From: an uncultured Streptomyces sp.
Lineage (GTDB): Bacteria > Actinomycetota > Actinomycetes > Streptomycetales > Streptomycetaceae
Length of the DNA stretch: 64,000 nt
Assembly (NCBI RefSeq): GCF_947488945.1
Contig: NZ_CANLBS010000008.1
Span: forward strand, 186,001 to 250,000
Direction of reading: 5' to 3'
The translations under genes were made by a program, and so were the position numbers. Position 1 is the first letter of the stretch; each line of letters starts with the position of its first letter. The notes below the pieces were generated by a model. It saw only the letters and a list, made by a program, of their open reading frames with translations, ran no database searches and had not been told where the DNA came from. Positions 32,124 to 40,740 of this stretch are shown here, in pieces.

Positions 32124-32732
32124 TCAGCGCCGGTGGGTCGCGGCGCCGAGGCAGAGCTCGGCGGCCGGGCTCTGCAGCAGGGTGTGGACGAACAGCAGTT
32201 CGCAGCCCCGCGGTTCGGCGGCGGCGATGCGGTGCGGGGTGAGCGAGTCGAAGTGGGCGCTGTCGCCGGGGCCGAGGTCGTGGGCGGACTCGCCGAGCAC
32301 GATCCGCAGCCGGCCCTCCAGCACGTACAGCCATTCCTCGCCGGGATGGACCCTGACCAGGTCGCCCTGCACGCCGAACGGCACCCGGACCCGCAGCGCC
32401 TGCATGGCCCGCCCCGGCCCGCCCGCCTGCCGGTACATCCAGCCGTCGGCCTCGGCCCCCTCGAACCGACCGCCGCGCACGATCGCGTCACGTTCCGGGG
32501 GGATCTCGCCCAGCAGTTCGGAGACGGTCGTACCGTAGACACGGGCGAGGCCCAGCAGCATCGGCAGTGAGGGCTGGCGGTTGCCGGTTTCGAGCCGGGA
32601 GAGGTGCGCGGGCGAGAGCCCGGCCCGCCCGGCCGCGGCCTCCAGGGTCAGGCCGCGGCCGCGCCGCAGGTCACGCAGGCGCGGAGCGACGCCGGGAAGG
32701 TCGTCGGCCGCCCCTCCGTCGGAAGGATTCAT
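32124..32732 (-). CDS. XRE-family regulator with cupin domain
   Basis: This 202-aa protein has an N-terminal HTH_3 domain (RLRDLRRGRGLTLEAAAGRA, LSPAHLSRLETGNRQPSLPM, residues about 18-72) and a C-terminal cupin barrel (MQALRVRVPFGVQGDLVRVH, HPGEEWLYVLEGRLRIVLGE, GPGDSAHFDSLTPHRI). Regulators of this type sense small molecules through the cupin, for instance in polyamine or aldehyde responses. The ATG at 32732 is clear. It is followed by DUF6126, its likely target; it is unrelated in strand spacing to the hopanoid operon end. Confidence 0.88.
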   Translation of the reverse strand: MNPSDGGAADDLPGVAPRLRDLRRGRGLTLEAAAGRAGLSPAHLSRLETGNRQPSLPMLLGLARVYGTTVSELLGEIPPERDAIVRGGRFEGAEADGWMYRQAGGPGRAMQALRVRVPFGVQGDLVRVHPGEEWLYVLEGRLRIVLGESAHDLGPGDSAHFDSLTPHRIAAAEPRGCELLFVHTLLQSPAAELCLGAATHRR

Positions 32733-32814
32733 GCTCCCATTGGGCCCGAATCTTTCCTCCGGGGCAAATTTCTTACCCGTGAGGCAAAAGGCGTCCTGGC
32801 GCCGCCCCGGGCGC

Positions 32815-34212
32815 TCAACGCTGGGCGACCGCCTGCTTGACCAGCGTCCGGCCGAAGTCCCACATCAGCCCACCGCCGTCGTGCGCGTCATCCATCACCG
32901 AGGTGAACGCCGCCGTGAACCGCTCCACGTCGGCCTCGTCGACGACGAGCGGCGGAATCAGTTTGATCACTTCGAGATGGTCGCCGGACACCTGGGTGAG
33001 GATGCGGTGCTTCTGCAGCAACGGCACCACCACCATCTGCGCGAACAGCCCTTGGCGGGCCGCCTGGAGCATGGTCCACCGGCCGCGCAGCTTCAGCGAC
33101 GAGGGCCGGCCGAACTCGATGCCGATCATCAGCCCCCGCCCCCGCACCTCGTGCAGCAGCTCGTACCGGTCGACCAGGGCGGTCAGCCGGTCGCGCAGCA
33201 GGTCACCGGTGCGGCGGGCGTGGGCGACGGTCTCCTCGTCCTCCATGACGCTGAGCACCGCGAGGCCGGCGGCCATCGCCTGGGCGTTGGACCCGAAGCT
33301 CGCCGAGTGCACCAGGACCCGGTCCATCGAGGAGTAGACCTTCTTGAAGATCCAGTCCTTGCCGACCGTCGCGCCCACCGGGACGTACCCCCCGGAGAGC
33401 GCCTTGGCCACACAGATCAGGTCGGGCTCGACGCCGTCCTCGTGCTGGTAGGCGTAGAAGTCGCCGGTCCTGCCGAGGCCGGTCTGCACCTCGTCGGCGA
33501 TCAGCAGCGCCTTGTGGTGGTGGAGCATTTCCTGCGCCTGGCGGAGGTAGCCCGGCGGCGCCGCGTACACCCCCTTGCCCTGGACGGGCTCCACGATCAG
33601 CGCGGCGACGTCGCCGCGCTTCAGCTCGCGGCGCAGGGCGTCGAGGTCGCCGAGCGGGACCGCGGTGTCGGGCAGCAGCGGGGCGAAGCCGTCCCGGAAG
33701 CCGCCCTCACCGTTGACGGAGAGCGCTCCGGTGGTCAGCCCGTGGAAAGCGTGGTCGCAGTAGAGGATCCGGGGCCTGCCGGTCGCGAAGCGCGCGAACT
33801 TCAATGCCGTCTCGACGGCCTCGGTGCCGCTGTTGCCGAAGAACACCCGGTCCAGGTGCGGGCTGTGGGTGAGCAGCTTCTCGGCGAGCAGGCCGGGCAG
33901 CGGCTGGCAGTCGAAGCGGGTGAGGTCGGCGAGCGAGGCGTCCAGCACGTCGTGCAGCGCCTTGCGGACGACGGGGTGGTGGCGGCCGAGGCCCATCACG
34001 CCGAAGCCCGCGAGCATGTCGAGGTAGTCGTTGCCGTCCGCGTCCCAGAAGTGGGCGCCCTCGGCGCGCTCGTAGACCTTGTCGAAGCCGATGGTGTGCA
34101 GCATCCGCGGAAGCTGGTGGTTCAGGTGGCGCGCGTGCAGCTCATACCGTTCGGCGCCGCGTTCGGCGAGCAGCCGGGTCAGGTCGAAGCCCTTCGGTCC
34201 GTCGTCCGTCAT
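32815..34212 (-). CDS. hpnO: Class III aminotransferase of hopanoid pathway
   Basis: This 465-aa PLP-dependent enzyme carries the PLP-binding Lys in CVAKALSGGYVPVGA, the phosphate-binding FFGNSGTEAVETALKFARF and the Asp of LLIADEVQTGLGRTG. The N-terminal LNHQLPRMLHTIGFDKVYER recalls the streptomycete hopanoid-cluster aminotransferase, which converts a ribosylhopane-derived aldehyde into aminobacteriohopanetriol. The ATG at 34212 is chosen; the frame is open to 34257, and a start at 34245 is possible. It is the last gene of the hopanoid operon, 75 bases after hpnH. Confidence 0.85.
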   Translation of the reverse strand: MTDDGPKGFDLTRLLAERGAERYELHARHLNHQLPRMLHTIGFDKVYERAEGAHFWDADGNDYLDMLAGFGVMGLGRHHPVVRKALHDVLDASLADLTRFDCQPLPGLLAEKLLTHSPHLDRVFFGNSGTEAVETALKFARFATGRPRILYCDHAFHGLTTGALSVNGEGGFRDGFAPLLPDTAVPLGDLDALRRELKRGDVAALIVEPVQGKGVYAAPPGYLRQAQEMLHHHKALLIADEVQTGLGRTGDFYAYQHEDGVEPDLICVAKALSGGYVPVGATVGKDWIFKKVYSSMDRVLVHSASFGSNAQAMAAGLAVLSVMEDEETVAHARRTGDLLRDRLTALVDRYELLHEVRGRGLMIGIEFGRPSSLKLRGRWTMLQAARQGLFAQMVVVPLLQKHRILTQVSGDHLEVIKLIPPLVVDEADVERFTAAFTSVMDDAHDGGGLMWDFGRTLVKQAVAQR

Positions 34213-34287
34213 CTCCCGCTCTTCCTCCTCGTCGTCCGCCGCCATCGTGCCGCCCACGCCCGTGGTGGGGCGCGGGCGGCACCGGGG

Positions 34288-35307
34288 TCAGCGGTTGGCG
34301 CCGATGGTCTCCCGCGCGGCGCGCAGCGACTCCTTCAGCGACCCCATGGTGGCGAGCACCGCGGTCGGCTCGTAGCCGCAGTGCGCCATGCAGTTGGCGC
34401 AGCGCGGGTCCTTGCCGCGGCCGTACTTGTCCCAGTCGGTCTCCTCGACGAGCTGGCGGTACGTGGGGACGTACCCGTCGCTCATCAGGTAGCAGGGGCG
34501 CTGCCACCCGAAGAGGGAGTAGTTGGGAATGGCCCAGGCGGTGCACGCGAAGTCCGCCTTGCCCTCCAGGAAGTCGAGGAACAGCGGTGAGTGGTTGAGG
34601 CGCCAGCGCGCCCGATTGCCGCCGGCGAAGGACTTCTTGAAGAGTTCGCGGGTCTGCTCGACGCCCAGGAAGTGTTCCTGGTCGGGCGCCTTCTCGTAGG
34701 CGTAGGCGGGCGAGATCATCATCTCGTCGACTTTGATCTCGTCGTTGAGGAAGTTGAGCACCTCGATGACCGTCTGCGGGGTGTCGGTGTTGAAGAAGGT
34801 GGAGTTGGTGGTGACCCGGAAGCCGCGCCGCTTGGCCTCCCGCATGGCCGCCACGGCCTCGTCGAAGACGCCTTCCTTGGCCACCGATTCGTCGTGGCGC
34901 TCGCGCAGACCGTCGATGTGCACGGCGAACGCGAAGTAGGGCGAGGGGGTGAACTTGTCGAGCTTCTTGCGCAGCAGCATCGCGTTGGTGCAGAGGAAGA
35001 CGTACTTCTTCTTCGCCACCAACTGGCGGACGATCTCGTCGATCTGAGGGTGCATCAGCGGTTCGCCGCCGGCGATGGAGACCATCGGCGCGCCGGATTC
35101 GAGGACGGCGCCGACGGCCTGGGCGACGGGCATGCGCTGCTTGAGGACGCCGGCGGGGTGCTGGATCTTCCCGCAGCCCTCGCAGGCGAGGTTGCAGGCG
35201 AACAGCGGCTCCAGTTCGACGATCAGCGGGAACTTCTCACGCTTGCGGAGCTTCTGTTCGGCAAGGTACGTCGCGACCTTGATGGTTTGACGGAGCGGCA
35301 TGGCCAT
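34288..35307 (-). CDS. hpnH: Adenosyl-hopene transferase HpnH (radical SAM)
   Basis: This 339-aa radical SAM enzyme has Cys38-x3-Cys42-x2-Cys45 (FACNLACEGCGK) and C-terminal cysteines (PRCANCMAHCGYEPT). It is the expected length and matches HpnH closely (MAMPLRQTIKVATYLAEQKL). HpnH adds the 5'-deoxyadenosyl radical to diploptene, making adenosylhopane, the first step of side-chain extension. It lies 6 bases after hpnG, whose product removes adenine in the next step. Confidence 0.95.
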   Translation of the reverse strand: MAMPLRQTIKVATYLAEQKLRKREKFPLIVELEPLFACNLACEGCGKIQHPAGVLKQRMPVAQAVGAVLESGAPMVSIAGGEPLMHPQIDEIVRQLVAKKKYVFLCTNAMLLRKKLDKFTPSPYFAFAVHIDGLRERHDESVAKEGVFDEAVAAMREAKRRGFRVTTNSTFFNTDTPQTVIEVLNFLNDEIKVDEMMISPAYAYEKAPDQEHFLGVEQTRELFKKSFAGGNRARWRLNHSPLFLDFLEGKADFACTAWAIPNYSLFGWQRPCYLMSDGYVPTYRQLVEETDWDKYGRGKDPRCANCMAHCGYEPTAVLATMGSLKESLRAARETIGANR

Positions 35308-35313
35308 CTGGGC

Positions 35314-35985
35314 TCACCTCCTGGGGAGCAGCAAAGATCGGTGCCATTCATGAAATGCAGGAAGGACAGCACGAAGAACGCGGAATGCCGATATTCCACC
35401 GCGAACCGTGGCAATGCGGACGAGCTCATGCTCCGGAGCGTCCACGACCACCCGTACGGCCGCAACCGGGCGCGGTCCGTGGCGCAGGGCGGTACGGAGC
35501 GTGGCGGCGGACTCCATGTCCACCGCGATGGCCCCGCCGGCGCCGAGCGCGGCCCGTTCGGGGCCGCGCACCACGTGGTCGGAGCCGGTCAGGGGGCCGG
35601 TGTGCACGGTCCGGCCGGGCAGTGCCCTGGTCAGCGCCTCGACGAGCAGCGGGACGCCCGCGCAGGGGGTGACGGCGTCCCCTTCGCGGGTCTCCTCGGC
35701 GACCACCACGTCTCCGGGGTGCATGCCGGGGAGCAGCCCCGCGCAGAACCCGGCCGCGACGACCGCCCCGGGCACGAAGGTTCCCCCAGCGCCGGCCTGG
35801 GGGCCGCCGAGCACCCGTTCCAGGGCGGTCTCGGCGGCCTTGGGGCCCATGCCGGTGCGCACCACGCGGACCGGTGCGGCGGCGTCGCCGCGCCGGCCGC
35901 TGCGCAGGGCGAGCTGTTCGATGGTGAGCGCGCAGGCGACGAGCAGCGGCGCCGGGGGTCTGCCGGACCTCCGGGCGTCGCCCAT
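35314..35985 (-). CDS. hpnG: Hopanoid phosphorylase HpnG
   Basis: This 223-aa nucleoside-phosphorylase-like protein has PNP/MTAN features: an N-terminal ACALTIEQLALRSGRR, RTGMGPKAAETALERVL, GFCAGLLPGMHPGDVVVAEE and the substrate motif AIAVDMESAATLRTA. HpnG releases adenine from adenosylhopane to give phosphoribosylhopane or ribosylhopane. The ATG at 35985 overlaps the shc stop as TGATG, so translation is coupled. It is followed at 6 bases by hpnH, in the order found in other hopanoid operons. Confidence 0.9.
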   Translation of the reverse strand: MGDARRSGRPPAPLLVACALTIEQLALRSGRRGDAAAPVRVVRTGMGPKAAETALERVLGGPQAGAGGTFVPGAVVAAGFCAGLLPGMHPGDVVVAEETREGDAVTPCAGVPLLVEALTRALPGRTVHTGPLTGSDHVVRGPERAALGAGGAIAVDMESAATLRTALRHGPRPVAAVRVVVDAPEHELVRIATVRGGISAFRVLRAVLPAFHEWHRSLLLPRR

Positions 35986-38045
35986 CAAACCTTCCCCGGG
36001 TGTCCGGGCCGGCCGTCCGCAAGGGCGGCGAACGGGTCGCCGTGCACGTACCGGCCGAGCGCGGTCAGGGGGAAGACCTGCCGGTAGAGGTGGTAGTTGA
36101 TGGAGAAGTCCCAGGGGAACCCGGTGCCGGTGAACCAGGGCTCGTCCCACGAGCCGTCGGCCCGCTGGGTGGCGGTCAGCCAGCGGACGCCGCGGGTGAC
36201 GGCCTCGGTGTCGCGCTCCCCCGCGGCGAGCAGGGCGAGCAGGGCCCAGGCGGTCTGGGAGGCGGTGGACTCGCCGCGCCCGATCCATTTGGGCTCGTGG
36301 TAGGAGCGCAGGTCCTCGCCCCAGCCGCCGTCGGCGTTCTGCACCGACCGCAGCCAGTCGACCGCCCGGCGCACCGCGGGGTGGCCGGCCGGGATGCCGG
36401 CGGCGATCAGCGCGGGCACCACCGACCCGGTGCCGTAGACGTAGTTGACGCCCCAGCGGCCGAACCAGGCGCCGAACGGCTCCTGTTCGGCGAGCAGCCA
36501 TTGGACGCCGCGCCTGGTCCGGGGGTCGTCGGCGCGGCCTTCGACGGCGAGCATCTCCACCACGTGGGCGGTGACGTCGGCGGACGGCGGGTCGATGACC
36601 TCGCCGAAGTCGCAGAACGGCAGCCGGTTGGGGAAGGGGCTGGTGTTGTCGGCGTCGAAGGCTCCCCAGCCGCCGCCGCGGGACTGCATGCCGAGGTTCC
36701 ACCGCACGCCGCGGCGGACGGCGGCCTCGACCCGCTCCGGGTCCGGGTGGCGGACGCGGCGCAGTGCGAGCACCACCTCGGCGGTGTCGTCGATGTCCGG
36801 GTAGTTGTCGTTCTGGAACTCGAAAGCCCAGCCTCCCGGCGGGAGTTCGGGCTTGCGCACCGCCCAGTCCCCCGGTCTGCGGACCTCCTCGTCCAGCATC
36901 CATCCGGCCGCCGCGACGAGCGCCGGGTGGTCGGGGCTCACTCCGGCGTCGGCCAGCGCGACGGTGGCGAGGCAGGTGTCCCAGACCGGCGACTGGCAGG
37001 CCTCGATCATGCGGGCGCCGTCCTCCCGCCAGACCGCGAACCGGTCCAGCGACGCGAGGCCCGCGCGCATCACGGGGTGGTCGAGGTCGTAGCCGAGCAG
37101 GTGCAGGGCGATGACCGAGTAGACGGCCGGGGGCTGGATGCCGCCCCAGCAGCCGTCGTTCTCCTGGCGCTCGATGATCCAGCGGGCCGCGGAGTCCATC
37201 GCGAGCCGGCGGAGCCTGCGGGGGGCGACCTTGTGGTAGAGGTGCAGGCCCCGGTCGAGTCTTTGGAAGACACCGTCCCAGCTGACCAGCGGGGCGGGCC
37301 GGGCGGGCGGCACGGGCCGGGCCGGGTCGGTGTGCAGCTCGTCCAGCGGGAAGGGGGCGGGGCGGACCGGGCGTTCGGCGGAGACGACGGTCAGCGGCAC
37401 GATCGTCTGACGGGCCCAGCAGCCGAAGTCGTAGATGTTGAGCGGCACCCATTTCGGGAAGAACATGAGCTCGGGCGGGAGTTCGGGGAGGTCGTCCCAC
37501 TTCCACCAGCCGAACAGGGCGAGCCAGATGCGGGTGAAGACGCGGGACGCGGCGATGCCGCCGCGCTCCCTGACCCAGGCGGCGGCGCGTGCCATGTGGG
37601 GGGCGTCGGGCAGGTCTCCGGCCAGCCGGAGGGCCACGTACGCCTCGATGGTGGCGGAGAGGTCGCCGGGTCCGCCGTGGAAGGTGGCCCAGGTGCCGTC
37701 GGCGCGCTGTTCGCCGCGGATGAAGAGGGCGGCCGCGCGGAGGGTGTCGTCGTCCAGGATGGAGAGGAACTGACGCAGCAGCAGGTCTTCCGCGTCCATC
37801 GTGACGTTGGTGGCGAGGTCCCCCTTCCACCAGCCCTGGGGGTCCTGCCTGCCCAGCAGGTGCTCCACCGAGCGTTCGGCGGCCGTGCGGGCGGCGGTGA
37901 GGACGTCGTCGCCGGGAGGTCGTGCGTCGGGCGCCGCGGCGGTGCGTACCTCCTTCGGCGCGGCGCTGATCGTCGGGGTCACACGGCCCTCCGTCACCGC
38001 GCGGGGATACGCGGCCTCGGTGGATCCGTCGGTCGTCGCTGTCAT
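35985..38045 (-). CDS. shc: Squalene-hopene cyclase
   Basis: This 686-aa class II triterpene cyclase has the catalytic D-x-D-D-T-A motif (NYPDIDDTAEVVLALRR, about residues 413-425) and several QW repeats (for example QRADGTWATF, QENDGCWGG, QSRGGGWGAFD, QNADGGWGEDL, QRADGSWDEPWF). It cyclises squalene to hopene and hopanol at the membrane. The first 60 residues are a variable extension. The ATG at 38045 fits the family length. It lies 104 bases downstream of the polyprenyl synthase gene, with a strong hairpin in that gap, and is coupled to hpnG. Confidence 0.96.
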   Translation of the reverse strand: MTATTDGSTEAAYPRAVTEGRVTPTISAAPKEVRTAAAPDARPPGDDVLTAARTAAERSVEHLLGRQDPQGWWKGDLATNVTMDAEDLLLRQFLSILDDDTLRAAALFIRGEQRADGTWATFHGGPGDLSATIEAYVALRLAGDLPDAPHMARAAAWVRERGGIAASRVFTRIWLALFGWWKWDDLPELPPELMFFPKWVPLNIYDFGCWARQTIVPLTVVSAERPVRPAPFPLDELHTDPARPVPPARPAPLVSWDGVFQRLDRGLHLYHKVAPRRLRRLAMDSAARWIIERQENDGCWGGIQPPAVYSVIALHLLGYDLDHPVMRAGLASLDRFAVWREDGARMIEACQSPVWDTCLATVALADAGVSPDHPALVAAAGWMLDEEVRRPGDWAVRKPELPPGGWAFEFQNDNYPDIDDTAEVVLALRRVRHPDPERVEAAVRRGVRWNLGMQSRGGGWGAFDADNTSPFPNRLPFCDFGEVIDPPSADVTAHVVEMLAVEGRADDPRTRRGVQWLLAEQEPFGAWFGRWGVNYVYGTGSVVPALIAAGIPAGHPAVRRAVDWLRSVQNADGGWGEDLRSYHEPKWIGRGESTASQTAWALLALLAAGERDTEAVTRGVRWLTATQRADGSWDEPWFTGTGFPWDFSINYHLYRQVFPLTALGRYVHGDPFAALADGRPGHPGKV

Positions 38046-38096
38046 GGTTTCCCCTTCGTGCAGTTCGGTCCTCTGCTGTGCTGGGGTCTGACGTCA

Positions 38097-38119
38097 GCCG
38101 GCGCCCGCGGGGCGCCGGC
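38097..38119 (-). other. Hairpin between polyprenyl synthase and shc
   Basis: A perfect 10-bp stem GCCGGCGCCC-GCG-GGGCGCCGGC lies in the 104-base gap inside the operon. It could be a partial terminator or a processing site that changes the ratio of precursor enzymes to cyclase. Confidence 0.55.
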
Positions 38120-38149
38120 CGGCGACTGCGAGTCATATGCGAATGGTGA

Positions 38150-39253
38150 TCATCTCTTTCGGACGACGACGAAGTCGGCGAGCGCGGTCAGCTGCGCCCG
38201 GACGTGGTGCGGCATGTCGACACCGTGCAGCGCCTCGATGGCGACCGCGTGCTGACGGCGTGCCTCCTGGGCGGTCCACTCGCGGCCGCCCGCCTCCTCG
38301 ATGAGCGCCGCGCGGGCGGCGAACTCCTCTTCGGAGAAGCTGTCGAAATCCTTGCTCCCGGCGTCGGCGGAGAGCAGCTGCCCGAGGCGCTCGGAGGCCG
38401 GTCCCCCGGCGGCGAGGGCGGCGACGACCGGCAGGGACTTCTTGCGCTGCCGCAGGTCGCTCCAGGTCTGCTTGCCGGTGGACTCCGGGTCGCCCCAGAT
38501 GCCGAGCAGGTCGTCGACGGCCTGGAAGGCGAGGCCGAGGTGGTAGCCGTACGCCTCCAGGGTGTCGGCGGTGCGGTCGTCGGCGCCGCCGAGCACCGCG
38601 CCGATGGAGACCGCGCAGGCGAGCAGGGCGCCGGTCTTGTTGCCCTCCATCTCCAGGCACTCCTCGACGGTGACCCGCTCGCGGTGCTCGTAGGAGATGT
38701 CCTGGGCCTGGCCGTCGATGAGCTTGCGGGTGGCGGTGGTCAGGCGGCGGGCCGCCCGGCCCGCCTCGACGGTGCCGAGCTCCAGCAGCACCTCGTTGGC
38801 CAGCGCGAACAGCGCGTCGCCGACCAGGATCGCCTGCGCGGGGCCGTGCACCTTCCACACCGTGTCGCGGTGGCGGCGCTGCTCGTCGCCGTCCATCAGG
38901 TCGTCGTGCAGCAGCGAGAAGTTGTGCACGAGCTCCACGGCGACCGCGCCGGGCACGCCGGTCTCGGCCGGGGCTCCGGCCGCCTCGGCGGACAGCAGGG
39001 CGAGGGCGGGGCGGACGGCCTTGCCGCCGTCGCCGTCGGCGGGACGGCCCTGGGCGTCGATCCAGCCGAAGTGGTAGGCCGCGACGGCGTCCATGGGCGG
39101 CGCGAGCCGCTCCACGGCGGCCCGCAGCACCGGCGCTGACAGGGCTCGTCCGCGCTCCAGAAGCGCGGTGACGTCCGCGGTGTCCGCCACGGTGTCGAAA
39201 GCCGGATTCGCCGGGGTCACTGACTCTCCTCTTGTTCCGGTGATCATGCTCAT
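38150..39253 (-). CDS. Polyprenyl diphosphate synthase (farnesyl-type)
   Basis: This 367-aa trans-prenyltransferase has the first Asp-rich motif in LVHNFSLLHDDLMDGDEQRR and the second in FQAVDDLLGIWGD, with Lys in KAVRPALALLS. It condenses IPP with allylic diphosphates; in this operon it most likely makes farnesyl diphosphate for squalene. The ATG at 39253 overlaps the hpnE stop as ATGA; a second ATG lies at 39247. Chain length cannot be proven from sequence. Confidence 0.92.
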   Translation of the reverse strand: MSMITGTRGESVTPANPAFDTVADTADVTALLERGRALSAPVLRAAVERLAPPMDAVAAYHFGWIDAQGRPADGDGGKAVRPALALLSAEAAGAPAETGVPGAVAVELVHNFSLLHDDLMDGDEQRRHRDTVWKVHGPAQAILVGDALFALANEVLLELGTVEAGRAARRLTTATRKLIDGQAQDISYEHRERVTVEECLEMEGNKTGALLACAVSIGAVLGGADDRTADTLEAYGYHLGLAFQAVDDLLGIWGDPESTGKQTWSDLRQRKKSLPVVAALAAGGPASERLGQLLSADAGSKDFDSFSEEEFAARAALIEEAGGREWTAQEARRQHAVAIEALHGVDMPHHVRAQLTALADFVVVRKR

Positions 39254-40635
39254 GCCGCCTCCTGCAGCGGATGTCTTTGGGGGCGTCCGAGCGCCGGGAG
39301 GGCGGTGCGGGCGGCCTCGGTGCCGCTGCGGACCGCGCCCTCCATCGTCGCGGGCCAGCCGGTGGCGGTCCAGGCTCCCGCGAGCGCCAGGCCGGGCAGC
39401 CGGGTCGCGGCGCCGGGACGCAGCCGGCCGACGCCGGGCGTGGGCGCGAAGGTGGCGGTGCGTTCACGGGTGACGAAGAAGTCGCGCACGCCGGCCCCGC
39501 GGGCGGCAGGGAAGAGACGTTCCAGCTCCGGCAGGTAGCGGGCGCGGAGTTCGGCGACCGGCAGGTCGATCTCGTCCTGCGCGGCGGACTGCGAGAGCGC
39601 CAGGTACTGGCCGCCGCCGGTGAGTCCGGAGGGCTCGGTGCGGTCGAAGACCCACTGCACCGGCGAGCCGAGCGCGGCGAAGAAGGGTCGCTTGAGGACC
39701 TTGCGGTCGTAGATCACGTGCACGTTGAGGATCGGGGCGTCCTCGATGTCCAGCAGCCGGTCCTGGTCGGCCAGGGCGCCGGCCGGCAGCAGGGCGTGGG
39801 TCTCGCGCTGCGGCACGGCCAGCACCACGGCCCCGGCCTCGAACCGCTCGGACTCCGTGGTCACCGACCAGCCGCCGTCGGCTCCCCGCTCCAGGGCGGT
39901 GGCCTTCGTACGCAGCAGGGTACGGACGCCCGCCGCGTCCAGCGCCTCGCGGGCGAGGGTGTCGTGCAGGGAGCCGAGCGGCACGGCGGCCCAGCCGATG
40001 TCGGCGGCACCGGGCTCGGAGAGCAGGCCGGTCTTGAAGACCTTGGCGGCGAGCGCCATGGAGACCTCCGGCGCCCGCGCGTTGAGGGTGGCGACGCCGA
40101 CCAGGTCCCAGAGCGCCTCGACGGTCCGGGGCGACTGCCCGTGGCGGCGCAGCCAGGTGGCGAAGTCGATGTCGTCGAGCGCGGGGTCGGTCGGGTCCAG
40201 GCGGCCGAGCGCGAGCGCGGCGCGCCCCACCGACGCCTTCTCCGCGGGTGAGAGGTGCGGGTAGGCGGCGAGGCCGCCGGCCAGGTGCAGCGGGACGGGC
40301 AGGGCGGTGCGGCGGAGCCTGCCCAGGCGCGGCCGGGCCCGGCCCACGTCGAGGACGGGCACGTCGAGGCGGTCCTGGAGGGGGGCGAGGGCGGTGGCGC
40401 CGACGCGGTCGAGGAATCCGCGGTAGGCGGTGCAGCAGCGCAGGTAGACGTGCTGTCCGTTGTCGACGGTCAGGTCGCCGCGGCGGAACGAGAAGGCGAG
40501 GCCGCCGAGGCGGGGCCGGCCCTCCAGCAGGGTCACGTCGACTCCGGCGTCGGCGAGGCGGAGCGCGGCGGTGACGCCCGCGAGGCCGCCGCCGACGACG
40601 ACCGCGCGCGCGGCGTGCGGGTGTGCGTCGGTCAT
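39250..40635 (-). CDS. hpnE: Hydroxysqualene dehydroxylase HpnE
   Basis: This 461-aa FAD-dependent amine-oxidase-fold protein has the dinucleotide-binding motif VVVGGGLAGVTAALRLADAG, the RPRLGGLAFSF segment and a C-terminal FAD-contact region (GLALAGAWTATGWPATMEGA). HpnE reduces hydroxysqualene to squalene, completing the HpnC-HpnD-HpnE route. The ATG at 40635 follows GAGGAG. It lies 100 bases after hpnD and overlaps the polyprenyl synthase gene. Confidence 0.92.
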   Translation of the reverse strand: MTDAHPHAARAVVVGGGLAGVTAALRLADAGVDVTLLEGRPRLGGLAFSFRRGDLTVDNGQHVYLRCCTAYRGFLDRVGATALAPLQDRLDVPVLDVGRARPRLGRLRRTALPVPLHLAGGLAAYPHLSPAEKASVGRAALALGRLDPTDPALDDIDFATWLRRHGQSPRTVEALWDLVGVATLNARAPEVSMALAAKVFKTGLLSEPGAADIGWAAVPLGSLHDTLAREALDAAGVRTLLRTKATALERGADGGWSVTTESERFEAGAVVLAVPQRETHALLPAGALADQDRLLDIEDAPILNVHVIYDRKVLKRPFFAALGSPVQWVFDRTEPSGLTGGGQYLALSQSAAQDEIDLPVAELRARYLPELERLFPAARGAGVRDFFVTRERTATFAPTPGVGRLRPGAATRLPGLALAGAWTATGWPATMEGAVRSGTEAARTALPALGRPQRHPLQEAA

Positions 40636-40708
40636 GGCCACTCCTCTCGCAGGGTCGTCGCCCTCCAGATCGTCGCAGTCGGGGACGCACTGGGCCAGTG
40701 GGGGGTTG

Positions 40709-40740
40709 CGTGACCCGGCGTCCCGGTGGCGCGGGTCACG
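40709..40740 (-). other. Hairpin at the end of hpnD
   Basis: CGTGACCCG (40709-40717) pairs with CGGGTCACG (40732-40740) over a 14-base loop. It includes the last codons of hpnD and lies just before hpnE. An intra-operon role is possible but unproven. Confidence 0.45.

Noticed and set aside
35314..38136. A single 940-codon frame covering shc and hpnG
   Set aside because: Only its end, 35314-35985, reads as HpnG. The upstream part is a shadow frame of shc, which is intact in another frame with TGATG coupling.
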